Of a stretch of DNA of 64,000 bases, positions 44,601-53,256 are shown one piece after another; the stretch's first letter is position 1, and each line of letters begins with the position of its first letter. Where the stretch lies: NCBI GenBank assembly GCA_019054805.1, contig JAHQIY010000005.1:1657501-1721500 (forward strand). Direction: 5' to 3'. Below the pieces are notes generated by a model, which ran no database searches, was not told the origin of the DNA, and worked only from the letters and a program-made list of their open reading frames with translations. This stretch comes from Brachionus manjavacas. Lineage: Eukaryota; Rotifera; Eurotatoria; Ploima; Brachionidae. A program made the position numbers and the translations under genes.

Positions 44601-47600
44601 ACTCTTTGCAAATCACTTCTAAATAACTGTTCTACACACAGAAAAATTTATCTACACTTTTCCTTATTTTAAATTTTTATATAAAAAGTTAAATTTTAAA
44701 TTTAATTCCGAAGTAGTTTGACTTAAAATAAAAGTAAAAATATAATTCAGTAGTATTATATATTTTTTTTTTCAATTAAAATTTTGATTACATCAAGTCT
44801 AAACATTTTAACTTTTTTCAGATTTTTTCATATATTTTGAGTTTTTTTCATTTCGAAAGAAAATGAGTCTGTGTTTCAATGACTTTAAATGAAAAAACCA
44901 TTTCTCTTATTTCCCTAAAAGAACTTTTGAACGAGTCAAGGTAAAATTTTTGTACACAACGTAACACAGTTTAATAGTTAAGGTATAAAAACGCAATTTG
45001 ACCTACCTGAATTGTCTTTCAAAATTTTATATTCACCATTTTCGATCTGAATTGGATGATTCAATTTATAATCTTCTTGTTTTAACTTAATTTGAAATTT
45101 AAATTATATGATCAAATTTGTTAAAGCGTATTTACTTTATGTGGTACATGATATTTAATCAATAAATGTCTCAAGTAAATGTAAAAATTCATATAAATTG
45201 TCTTGAAGTGGTTCAAAAAAGATTTATCAGTTAAATTAAAATATCTCTCTGGGTCGAGCATTCTAACAGATAAATAGACTTTAAAAAAAATCATTAAGTG
45301 ATAGTAAATTAAGAATAAAAAAAACCTTCTTTTTCCGAGTATCTAACCAAAGCATCAAAATGAGTATCTTGATACAAAAAACCATTTTTGGATAAGTTTA
45401 GACACGTCCTGCTATCAAAAAACATTGATACAAATTCTGAAAATACATTGAAAGGCAACGGAGAAAATAACTCCCATGAAATTTTATATTCCAAGTCTGA
45501 CCATTTATCACTCCATTCATCCTTAATCATTTATTTTGTTAGATAAATAAATATTTAAAATATGTTCTCTAATTTCTTACAAAAGCTGAATCTTCATTTT
45601 TACTCAAGCAAAAAATTGGAATTATTTCCTCTTTATCAGTGACAATTATAAGACTATTTTCTTTTAAAAATGAGATTAAATAATCAAATATTTGATCAGT
45701 TGGACACAATTTTTCTAATTGTTCTCTGAGTTCATCTTTATTCCAAACTGGGATATCTGTGCCCAAAATATCATTCAAATGTGATTCATTTGTCTCTCTA
45801 TTTGACAAAATATCAAAGACACTTTTCAGCCAAATTAAATCAGTTATTATAAATTCATTTTTTTCGTTATAGAAAAAACGACCACGAGCACTCTGAGCTC
45901 TGGCGTACCTCAAAGAAAGCTGCTTGAATTGGTTCGATTGGTATTCTTTTAGCTTTTCATTAGCCAAAAATAGTTGATTCAGTTCGTCAATTGTTAAAAT
46001 AGGCTTATTTTTTAAATTAATAGATTTTGTAATCAATTCATCTATTTCTTTTTCAGAGCTTTCGTACTTATCTCCATAATAAAGATTCCATTTGAACATA
46101 AAAAAGGATTTATCAAATAAATAATCAGTCAGATTTGTATTAGAAATAGTGGATGCTGTTGATTTTTCTTCATTTCCTGCCTTAAAATTAAATTAGAAAA
46201 AAAAGACTTTTAAATTAAAAAATTACTGCTGAGCCATAGTTGTAGACTGAATGAATCCAATCGCATAGAACTGATGCTGGACGTGAAAAGTTGGCAATTG
46301 TATCACAATCAAAAGCAGGCATCTGAATGTATTTTTCCAGATTTTTCAACTTATAATCATTTATTAAATTTAAATCAAAATTTCTTAACTGATCTAGAAA
46401 ATTATTTGTGTTCAGGAGCTTGACAAAATTTTGATAGCTTGCTTGCTTTGCGAAAAGATAGCACATTGCTTCAGCTACATTTTGAACAACTGATGGAGGA
46501 GCTTTGAATGATTTGAGTTCAGCTAGATCGTTTTCGTCTATTCTGTTGGAAATTTTTTGAATTTCATCCAAATGACATTTTGTGTTTGTGGCGTTGTCAA
46601 CCAATTTCGGTTTGATTATCAAAAGCTCATCAAAAGTTTTGTTATTCGGTATTACACCATAATCAATAATTTCTAAAATTAATCCTATTTTTTCGCTCAA
46701 ATTTACCAATTCACTCAACTCAAGTTGTAAATTAAAATTAGGATTTTGAATATTTCTTAAATAATTTTTTGGTAAATGTTACTTAAATTTTTTCTAAATT
46801 TACTTTATTTGAGAATCGACTAATTTGTTTAAGAATTTCTGAATTTTGTTTAGCGAATGGACTATTCTTTTTTCAATGTATTCAGTGACTTTTTCATTGT
46901 ATTCACCAAGTCCGACGATAAGAATTCCAATTGGTAAAATGTTTGTACCAAGCACTTGTAATAAGCGTGATAAAACTGAATATTTTAGACTTTCTTCTTT
47001 ATCGGTTAGATCATAAGTCAGAACTACAAAGTTTCTTTCGGTCAAAAAAATACTGCAAAATGACTAGGAGAAAAAAATAAAGAATTTAAATAAAGAAATC
47101 TTTTTGGTAACAAAAAATTTGATCAAATGATGACATTTTTTACATTTGAAAAAATCTTTGTTTATGGTCAAAATAATTTTAGAAATGATTAAGAATTTTT
47201 TATACTTGTGAACATTGGTAAATATTTAAAATCTGGTTTGTTTCATCTTGTAGCTGAACTGCCGTGAAGTAACTATTATTTGCTTCGTTATTTTGGTCGT
47301 ATTGAGTAAGTGCTTCGACAATTTTAGGGCTAAAGGAATCTGAGTTAATTATTATACATTTGGCTTGGTTGTAAACACTCCCTTTGAAAAAAAAAACCTA
47401 TTTTATACATAAAACTTTTGTAACTGCTGCATTTAACCCTTGAGGTGCTTTAGTTAACTTATTTTTATAAAAAAAAAATATTGCCTACTATCTTTAGAAA
47501 AATTTTTGAAGTCATAACTGAGTGAGACCATTAGGGATTCGGAAATTCTCGGACAGCACATTAATTTCTCATCTAGCTAAAAAAAAAGAAAAATTGATTT

Positions 47601-47933
47601 GATTTTTCCATTTATTTAATTTACTCTAGATGTATGGTCATTGAAAAAACTCAAACCAAAATTTTTAAACAAATAATGAATAGTCCAAATTGAAATGCAA
47701 GAACATCCATTGAGTAAAAACTTATCAACACCCAATTTGAAACTTTGGTTAGCTGGAAGATTAAATTGCAAAAGCCAAAAAAGTAAGTCTGTAGCTCTAT
47801 CGAAACCTGAGAAATCTAAAATACTAGCATTCTCAACTTCCATCTGTTCCAACAGTGCTGTCCAATCCAGTAATCCATTTGGATAAAAGAAATTTTCCGA
47901 AAGATCAATAATTTTGATTTTATGCTTATTCAT
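31822..47933 (-). CDS. ROCO gene B: intact dynein-stalk-like/COR-like/MBT/LRR-EF/Roc-COR-TIR protein
   Basis: Nineteen exons on the minus strand: 47933-47625, 47576-47489, 47381-47206, 47063-46804, 46755-46227, 46180-45581, 45521-45326, 45278-45136, 45085-45007, 44406-44031, 43959-43788, 43735-43471, 43416-43228, 43168-43077, 41914-41495, 41444-39780, 36742-36581, 36520-34669, 32681-31822. The total of 8433 coding bases (2810 residues plus stop) keeps frame throughout, and phases agree with gene A at every junction. Approximate residues: degenerate G-like region up to 278, dynein-stalk-like 278-454, first COR-like 454-767, linker 767-976, MBT 976-1160, LRR/EF/LRR/Roc 1298-1907, COR and two TIRs 1907-2524, C-terminal domain 2524-2810. 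It is probably a cytosolic GTP-regulated scaffold with TIR output. Alternative splicing, and fusion of two transcripts by my model, cannot be excluded. Confidence 0.88.
33731..33814 (+). pseudogene. Retroviral-type integrase core fragment (relic)
   Basis: The frame reads VHGIARHPQSQGGVERPN then IKKMLATR. HPQSQG.VER.N is the hallmark around the catalytic Glu of rve-family integrases from LTR retrotransposons and related DDE elements. Only about 28 codons are left, with stops upstream, so it is a fossil fragment without function. Confidence 0.75.
33848..33905 (+). mobile_element. 3' terminal fragment of the retrotransposon A family
   Basis: TTCTGAAGGTGCATTAGCTC and GGTACAGAAAAACAAATAAATAAATAAA match the terminus of element A (7165-7220). 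This dead-on-arrival copy retains little beyond the tail and confirms the AAATA-type 3' repeat of the family. Confidence 0.8.
34669..36742 (-). CDS. ROCO gene B exons 17-18: end of Roc, COR and two TIR-like domains
   Basis: Exon 17 (36742-36581, 162 bases, the same length as in gene A) finishes Roc with FFFVSCTTGQGVEELK. Exon 18 (36520-34669) contains COR (VIIDPQWIVNAFANVV, PCLLPDTEPTFNWPE, FDYLPIGLFNRIQVRLFQYG), a TIR-like segment beginning YDIIFWYCEAD and containing KMVILGISDNFAVDS, and a TIR domain DVFISYCWANSHEA ... INAWLDVDNL ... VIVACVSDEYVESQNCKLEF. The putative catalytic Glu is retained in the second TIR only; the first lacks the SxxC-x2-E pattern. Confidence 0.9.
34729..35074 (-). 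repeat. TIR gene-conversion tract (gene B copy)
   Basis: Partner of 13020-13365 with one visible mismatch (34927). The tract covers only the second TIR domain and ends sharply on both sides within the exon. Confidence 0.9.
36743..39779 (-). other. 3.0-kb intron 16 of ROCO gene B
   Basis: It separates Roc proper from its last 54 codons. It contains a hAT-type element (38099-38945) and AT-rich repeats around 36950-37200 built from GTCAAGTCA/TGACTTGAC words. Open frames at 37586-37852 and 39358-39543 (minus) show no recognised domain and are probably chance. Confidence 0.65.
38099..38945 (+). mobile_element. Internally deleted hAT transposon with 8-bp target duplication
   Basis: The element starts CAGTGATGGCGC and ends GGCGCCGCCACTG, and is flanked by AATGCGAT on both sides (38091-38098 and 38946-38953), the 8-bp duplication typical of hAT. 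Around 38547-38700 the plus strand encodes NAEVERTFSALKKI and LRSRTGQERLNEISLIN, the C-terminal dimerisation domain of hAT transposases. At 847 bp it lacks the catalytic core and is non-autonomous. It sits in intron 16 of ROCO gene B in the opposite orientation. Confidence 0.93.
39780..41914 (-). CDS. ROCO gene B exons 15-16: spacer domain, LRR, EF-hand, LRR and Roc
   Basis: Exon 15 (41914-41495) continues from the second MBT start with FGMTLSDFKG and ends at CAA/GTAAAT. Exon 16 (41444-39780) has a DEHQISEHIRNFLRQLINYL helix, ECYFCHM, leucine-rich repeats (SLEVLELKNVEIP, NLTSLILINVPV), a canonical EF-hand loop DSNANGFLDFKE, further LRRs (NNLKILNLSFQSI), and Roc with P-loop GLGQAGKTS, G3 DFAGQ and G4 THID. 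The EF-hand lies between two LRR blocks and has all usual Ca2+ ligands. A lone loop may bind Ca2+ weakly or need dimerisation. Confidence 0.9.
42669..42925. mobile_element. Foldback MITE in intron 14 of ROCO gene B
   Basis: ATGTAAAATACGATATTTTC at 42669 is matched inverted at 42906-42925 and pairing continues for about 100 bases (TTTAGAAATAATTTTAAGAA, CATCGTGAATTTTGGA). A loop of about 60 bases lies between, with no coding capacity. Confidence 0.8.
43077..45085 (-). CDS. ROCO gene B exons 9-14: linker and MBT repeat
   Basis: Exons 9-11 code an unrecognised region with CLDCALDF. Exons 12 and 13 join in phase 1 into a good MBT repeat: NHRLEAIDRQYPNLISPATI, then ENLVLIHLDGWATTYDYW and SSDLRPVGW. 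Typical MBT repeats read GMKLEAVD...P.L...ATV...LLIHFDGW...YDYW...DI.PVGW, so the aromatic-cage positions (the D and the W/Y/W cluster) look preserved. Exon 14 begins a second unit with FTWENYLLEKNAKAVPFDIF, the usual MBT start. MBT repeats are normally found in chromatin proteins (L3MBTL, SFMBT, SCM), so their presence beside Roc and TIR domains is unusual. Confidence 0.78.
45136..46180 (-). CDS. ROCO gene B exons 6-8: first COR-like region
   Basis: Exons 46180-45581, 45521-45326 and 45278-45136 are intact and in frame. They encode a helical stretch (ELNQLFLANEKLKEYQSNQF), the COR-like FIITDLIWLKSVFDIL, a DELREQLEKL helix, EEIIPIFCL, and WELFSPLPFNVFSEFV, followed by a tail resembling the end of a COR-B half. 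The order parallels the second COR domain in exon 18, suggesting an internal duplication of Roc-COR. The seven-T run at 45858-45864 is the intact counterpart of the gene A deletion. Confidence 0.75.
45182..46100 (-). repeat. Gene-conversion tract over exons 6-8 (gene B copy)
   Basis: Partner of 23851-24768; 919 bases, one T longer. It includes two introns, which elsewhere cannot be aligned between the genes, so selection on protein alone cannot explain the identity. Confidence 0.9.
46227..47933 (-). CDS. ROCO gene B exons 1-5: N-terminal region and dynein-stalk-like segment
   Basis: ATG 47933 opens an N-terminal region with ILDFSGFDRATDLLFWLL and FLLNGCSCISIWTIHYL. Exons 2-4 add CCPRISESLMVSLSY, AKCIIINSDSFSP and FVVLTYDLTDKEES ... 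GILIVGLGEY, which could be a G-domain remnant without a P-loop. Exon 5 (46755-46227) resembles the dynein heavy-chain stalk: LKSFKAPPSVVQNVAEA, FLDQLRNFDLNLINDYKLK, LEKYIQMPAFDCDTIANFS and SVLCDWIHSVYNYG match in order and spacing the coiled coil, microtubule-binding tip and return helix. The K-x-P-P turn and the LCxW stretch are diagnostic in my reading. No dynein motor or tail surrounds it. Confidence 0.76.
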
Positions 47934-49472
47934 AACAAATTTATTAATTCAATTACCGATTTACGTTTTAATTTTTTACGAGTCAAATTAATTATTACTT
48001 TTAAATTTACATTTAATTGTTTCCCTAGCGACTTAAAAGTATACTTTTTTTTCTTTTTTTATAATTTATGAAATTTTTTAATTCAATTTTTTAAATGAAC
48101 CGTAACTATAAGATTTTAATGAACTAAGAAAAAACATTAAATTTGAAAAGATCAAGTTAAATTTGTTAACCAATGGCAACAAATAAATATAAATTTCGTA
48201 ATTATATAATTTATCAAAATAAAACTTATTAAAATTATTATTTACTTAAATTTTTTCTAAAAATAAAAAATAAACTCATACACAAATTTAAATTTCATAT
48301 AGTTTACCAAGTCTAATCAAAATTTAGATATTTAAACAAGTTATACAACTCAGCAACATAAAGCATTCTGAATTTTCTTAAAATTATTCCAATACAAATT
48401 TTAATATGGATATTGATTCTTGAGGAATTCTGAATACAAACCTTCCAAAAATTACAAGAATAAAATTCTTTTTTATAATTATTTTTAACAAAATTAAGCT
48501 TTATAAACTTTAATGATGAAACTTCATGGAACAAAATATGTTTTAAAAAATTCATAATATAAAAATTTATTTTAATTAAAACTGGAAATATTAATATAAT
48601 ATCGAATAAAATAAAAAAATTGAGATTTCTTTTATTTTTGTCTCTATGATCTATTGTTATTAGAATTTTTTTCAATTTGTAAATTAAATTTATTCAAATG
48701 AAAATTTAGTCATCACTCCTTAATAATCTTGAATTCGATGATTTTAAATGTAAATGTGGCTGCTCTATTTAAAAAGAGTTAAATTAAAGTTAAAATTTTT
48801 ATAACTCCATAAAAATGATACAAAAAAAATTAAAAAATTTAATCCTAAAAAGTGTGTATTAGAATTTCTCGAGTCTTAAAACTCATGTGATTTTAAGTGA
48901 CTGGTCTTGTTTCAAAGCTCTGACTTATTCTTCTTTAAATTCTCTTTCAAAATTTTAAAAGTATTGAGGGTTTGGTATGATGGAATAAATCAAAAGTGTG
49001 TAATGGAATGCAGTAAATCAAAAAAATAAACGAGAATATCTCATAGAAGATTTTTTTCCAAAAAAAAACAAATATGATTTTATGAAAGAGCAAGTGCATA
49101 TTAACAATAAATCACTTAAAAATACACAATTTTTTTTTTCAATTTAGCTTTACACACGATGGTTTTTCTATAAAAAAAATTTGGGTATGTTTTTTAAAAG
49201 TTTCCTTTTATTTTTATTTTTTATATTTCATAATTCAATTAGAGTTTTTTTTCTGTAAATATTTCATAAATTGCTATTCTGCCGAAACTTTGTTTTGCTG
49301 TTGTAGATGCCTTTAAAACCAAGACGTTAAAAACTCATTTGAGTGGAATCACTTCAATTGATATTAAATAATTAAAAATATAATAAAAAATTAAATTTTG
49401 TTTTAATGTTTTAATCTTAAAATAATAATTTTCAACTAATTACACTTTGAATTAACTTACTCTTTTAAATTT
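47934..49472. other. Upstream region of ROCO gene B and spacer
   Basis: AT-rich and presumably including the gene B promoter. A minus-strand open frame at 48313-48675 (120 codons, rich in Ile, Asn, Lys and Phe) has no recognised domain; its composition mirrors the DNA and I do not call it a gene. Confidence 0.5.
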
Positions 49473-50240
49473 ATGTTTCAAATCGGGTCAAATACATCGT
49501 TGACGAGTAGTCCACCACAGTCAACCGCTACGACTTCTTTCACCACCATATCAGAAACCTATAAAAGGGCGAGGACTAACAACTCCACGGGAAATAGTCC
49601 CAATGAAAGAGTTGAAAAGCGGTATATCGATTCGTTAGAGTTTGCTACCTGGAGGAGTAAACTTCTCATTTTAGAATCAGCAATTGCATCAAAAGACAAA
49701 ATTATCAGCGAACTCCAGAGTGTTATCGAAACTCTTGTCGAAAGAGTTGGACAACTGGAACATAAAGATAACGTTGAACAAGATCCGCAACCGCCGTCTT
49801 ATTGGGTCTCTATTGCAAGTCGTGCTGTTGCTAGAGTTGAGGAAAAGACAGTTTCTAGACCAACACAACAAATTGAAGTAATTAATTCAGTAACGAATGA
49901 ACAAGCCGAGAGAGAAAGGCGAAAGAGAAATGTCATCGTTTTTGGTGTCCTAGTGAGTGTAAAGAGTACGAAAGATGAACAGGAAAAAGATGACAAAGTT
50001 TTTATGGAGCGCACTTTTAAAGCATTACGTATCGATACCAGGAAGATTAAGTTTGTCCGCCGGTTTAGTTCAAACCCCACAAACAACCGTCCACCACCAA
50101 TATTCATTCGATTAGCATGTGAGGAAGATCGTGATACAGTTTTGTCATGTGCTAGAGAGTTAAATAAGATAACTGAATACAAGGGGATATTTATCAACCC
50201 TGATTTGACTGAAGCACAAAGAATATTTAGAACAAATTAG
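49473..50240 (+). CDS. ORF1 protein of retrotransposon B (coiled coil plus L1-ORF1-type domain)
   Basis: 255 residues: a Ser/Thr-rich N-terminus, a heptad-like helix (IASKDKIISELQSVIETLVE) predicted as coiled coil, then a region starting RRKRNVIVFGVLVS with KVFMERTFKALRI, RKIKFVRRF and PPPIFIRLACEEDRD. This is the arrangement of RNA-binding ORF1 proteins of CR1/L2/Jockey-type LINEs (RRM-like, related to Transposase_22). It ends TEAQRIFRTN with a stop where the full protein normally continues, so the C-terminus and the start of ORF2 are probably deleted. Confidence 0.75.
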   Translation: MFQIGSNTSLTSSPPQSTATTSFTTISETYKRARTNNSTGNSPNERVEKRYIDSLEFATWRSKLLILESAIASKDKIISELQSVIETLVERVGQLEHKDNVEQDPQPPSYWVSIASRAVARVEEKTVSRPTQQIEVINSVTNEQAERERRKRNVIVFGVLVSVKSTKDEQEKDDKVFMERTFKALRIDTRKIKFVRRFSSNPTNNRPPPIFIRLACEEDRDTVLSCARELNKITEYKGIFINPDLTEAQRIFRTN

Positions 50241-51342
50241 AGGAGCTAGAGGTGTTACTTTGCGAAAAAAAACTGACTTGGTATTTGTGAGTGAAACATG
50301 GTTTTCTGAGGATTTTGGTCCATGTTTATCTGGGTATGAAATTTTTGACACAAATCGAGTAAACCGTCCGTGGAGGAGGTGTATGTGTCTATGTTAGCAA
50401 ACGAATAAATGCGTACGAAATTCATGATATAACCTTATGTAATAAAGAAATCGAACAGATCTGGTGCATGTTGAATTAATTCTTGTTGGTTGTATTTATA
50501 GACCACCTGGTGTAAATTCTAATGACGTTAAGATAATTGATAGTATCAAAAAGTCATATGAAATACTTAACAACAAGTATAGTAGTGTACTAATCTGTGG
50601 CGACTTCAACTGCCCCAAAATAGAATGAAGCTTACTGATTGATTCGATAGACGATTGCTTTTATCACCAAAACGTTATTAAACCTACATTTCAAGATGCA
50701 AATTCTTAGATCTTGTAATCTTGGATTCTAAAGAACATCACGATCCTCCTTTGGGGTGTACAAACAAAGGTCATCATACGCTTTTTTGGGACTATGCTTT
50801 GAAGTCAAATGATGAATCGGTCCTCACACCTTTTCGTTCTTCTAATTTCAATTATGCAAAAGGTGATTATGCTTCTTTGTCAAAGTTTATCAGTCATGTA
50901 AATTGGCGCCAGGTTTTTTTAGATTTATCGGTTGATGAAATGTATGAAAAGTTTATAGTTTTCTACAATTTAGCTTGTTATAAGTTTATACCTAAAAAGA
51001 AAATTCAAAGGAGAGATACTAAGCCTTGGGTGTCAAAAGACTTGAAATCTCTAATTCGACAGAAATTCTCAGCGTAGCAATCTTATGCAGCGAGTCGATG
51101 GTCACCAGAGATGAAGCAAAAATTCTCAATTATCAACAAGAAATGTGAGCGATCGATTAATGCGGCTATAATGAATTATGAAACCAAACTTGCATCATTA
51201 TCGAAATCAAATCCAAAATTGGTTTATAAATATTTGAACATTAAGAGACCCCAGAGTTCGATTATATAGGCGTTAAACTCAATTGATGGATTAAGAACAC
51301 ATCAAAATGAAATAAAAACACCTAAATGAATTTTTTAAATCA

Positions 51343-52901
51343 GTGTTTAGCGTAGACGATTTCTCTGCGTTACCATTATTTGATCACAAAACTGAACAAA
51401 TCTGCGAGCCAATGACCGACGAGCTTTTTAATGTTAGTAAAATTATTGATAAATTAAAAGCCTTAGATCAAAACAAAGCTATTGGCCCTGACAAGATCTG
51501 TAATAGGGTTCTTAAAAATTCCGCTGAAGCATCTTCTGTTCCCCCTTCAAAAATTTTTCGTGCATCATTTAAAAATGGTATGGTGCCAACTCAATGGAAA
51601 CAAGCGAATTTTACCCCTTTGCACAAAAGTGGAAGTCGACTTGAGGCTAAAAATTACCGCCCATTATCGTTAACAAGTGTGGTATGTAAAGTTTTCGAAA
51701 GCGTTGTTAAAGATGTCATGTTAAAACACCTTTTGGAAAATAATTTAATATCCGTTTCTCAACATGGTTTTATCCCTAAAAAGTCGCGTACTACAAACCA
51801 GCTAGAAACAATCGACATCATTACAAATGCTCTTTCAAGTGTTTTTCCAGTTGATGTTATATATACTGACTTTGCTAAGGCATTTGACAAAGTCTCTCAT
51901 CGCAAGTTGCTTTATAAGATTAAATTTTATGGTTTTGGTGAGAAATTGATACGATGGATCAAAGATTTCTTAGTTGGCCGTACCTAAAGAGTGGTGCTGG
52001 GAGATCATCAATCTGTTTGGACCGAGGTAACAAATGGTGTACCACAAGGATCGGTCTTAGGACCTATACTGTTCATTATTCTTATAAATGACATGCTGGA
52101 GATGATCAATTCCCATTGTGAAGCCTACGCTGATGATACCAAGATGATCTCAGTCATAAAAAGCTTGGTCTAGTGGCAAGATGGTCTAGTGATTGGTCTA
52201 CTCAGTTAAATGCCGATAAGTGTAAGATTGTACATTTTGGAAGGCTAAACAAGAAATTTGACTATGATATTCAATTTGGCCCAAGTAAAAAACCATTAAC
52301 CAAGTCAGATTGTGAGAAAGATCTTGGGATATATATAAATCATGACTTAAAATGGAACATCCAAATACGAAACCATGATTAGGAAAGCATTTAAATTCCG
52401 AGAAAAAAATAATATCAAGCTTCGTTAGTGAGACCGCACTTAGATTACGCTATTAGCACTTGATGTCCGTATCTCGAGAAAGACGTTATCGAACTAGAAA
52501 AGGTGCAGAGAAGAGCCACAAAACTTATTTCAGGGCTTAAAAACCTTGACTATGCGCAACGTTTAAAAGAACTTGGACTTAGTGATCTAAAAACAAGGAG
52601 ACTACGAGGAGATCTAATTCAAATGTACAAATTGGCAAACAATCTAGAGAAAGTGAATTTTTTCAATGGACTTGAAATCGGTTATGAATCAAGCTACAAT
52701 TTAAGAAGGCACAGAAAACCAATGCATCGAGAGCAAGTTAGGAGTTGTTTACCAAGATTTAACTTTTTTGTTAATAGGGTTGTGAACGATTGGAACAGTC
52801 TGCCGGTGGATGTGGTCGAAGCAAGAAGTTTGAACTCTGTAAAATCGAAACTTGACAAGTGGCTGTTTGAAAATCCCGAAGTATCTGCTACAGCTCAGTA
52901 G
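51343..52901 (+). pseudogene. Reverse transcriptase region of retrotransposon B (broken)
   Basis: Motifs in order: NYRPLSLTSVVCKVFE, QHGFIPKKS, YTDFAKAFDKVSH (motif A), GVPQGSVLGPILF (motif B), AYADDTK (motif C, here YADD), CKIVHFGR and EKDLGIYINHDLKW. The C-terminal part has RRATKLISGLKNLDYAQRL, typical of the family. Stops at 51985, near 52173 and 52380 plus frame changes break the ORF. An upstream remnant (50721-51077) encodes the linker between endonuclease and RT. Confidence 0.88.
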
Positions 52902-52960
52902 AGCTTGCTTGAATATTATTCAAGTTGCAGATCATTTTTACTACTACTAACTGAATCCAA

Positions 52961-53256
52961 TTTTTCAAATTTAATGTTCATGCTATGGCTTCTTAATAAC
53001 TATTTAATTATTAATTTTAGTAAATCTTTTAACATTATTTTTAAAAAATAATTAAAAAAATCGAAAAATCACGTTCTTCTTGCTATTTTGTTTTTTGTAA
53101 TTTATGTTTTTTGATCTTTAACTTATTTATTTAATCGGAAAAAAAATATTGATTTAGTTTTCGCCGGAATAAAAATAAATATTAAAATTTTAATCTATAC
53201 ACAGATTAATTAATTTGTAAACTAATAAAAAAGACAACAACTTAAACAAGAAAAAA
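52961..53256. other. Spacer between retrotransposon B and the hydrolase gene
   Basis: About 300 AT-rich bases, probably the 3' UTR of the minus-strand hydrolase gene. No further feature seen. Confidence 0.5.

Larger units (their letters stand above)
49473..52960 (+). mobile_element. Non-LTR retrotransposon B (CR1/Jockey-like), partly degenerate
   Basis: An intact ORF1 (49473-50240) is followed by an endonuclease remnant (about 50250-50740), linker, reverse transcriptase (51343-52173) and C-terminal region (52173-52901). It is less AT-rich than its neighbours. ORF2 has several stops and frameshifts, including a stop at 51985-51987 between motifs A and B and one near 52173, and the N-terminal endonuclease is missing. 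No poly(A) tail is visible after the last stop. It is unlike element A in sequence and 3' end. Confidence 0.9.

Noticed and set aside
11226..47933. Bacterial contamination or a prokaryotic TIR-STAND defence locus
   Set aside because: Consistent GT..AG introns in every gene, exon phase conservation, and intermingled animal genes show a eukaryotic chromosome.
48313..48675. 120-codon minus-strand ORF upstream of ROCO gene B
   Set aside because: Composition simply reflects AT-rich DNA (Ile, Asn, Lys, Phe); no domain, signal or partner exon found.
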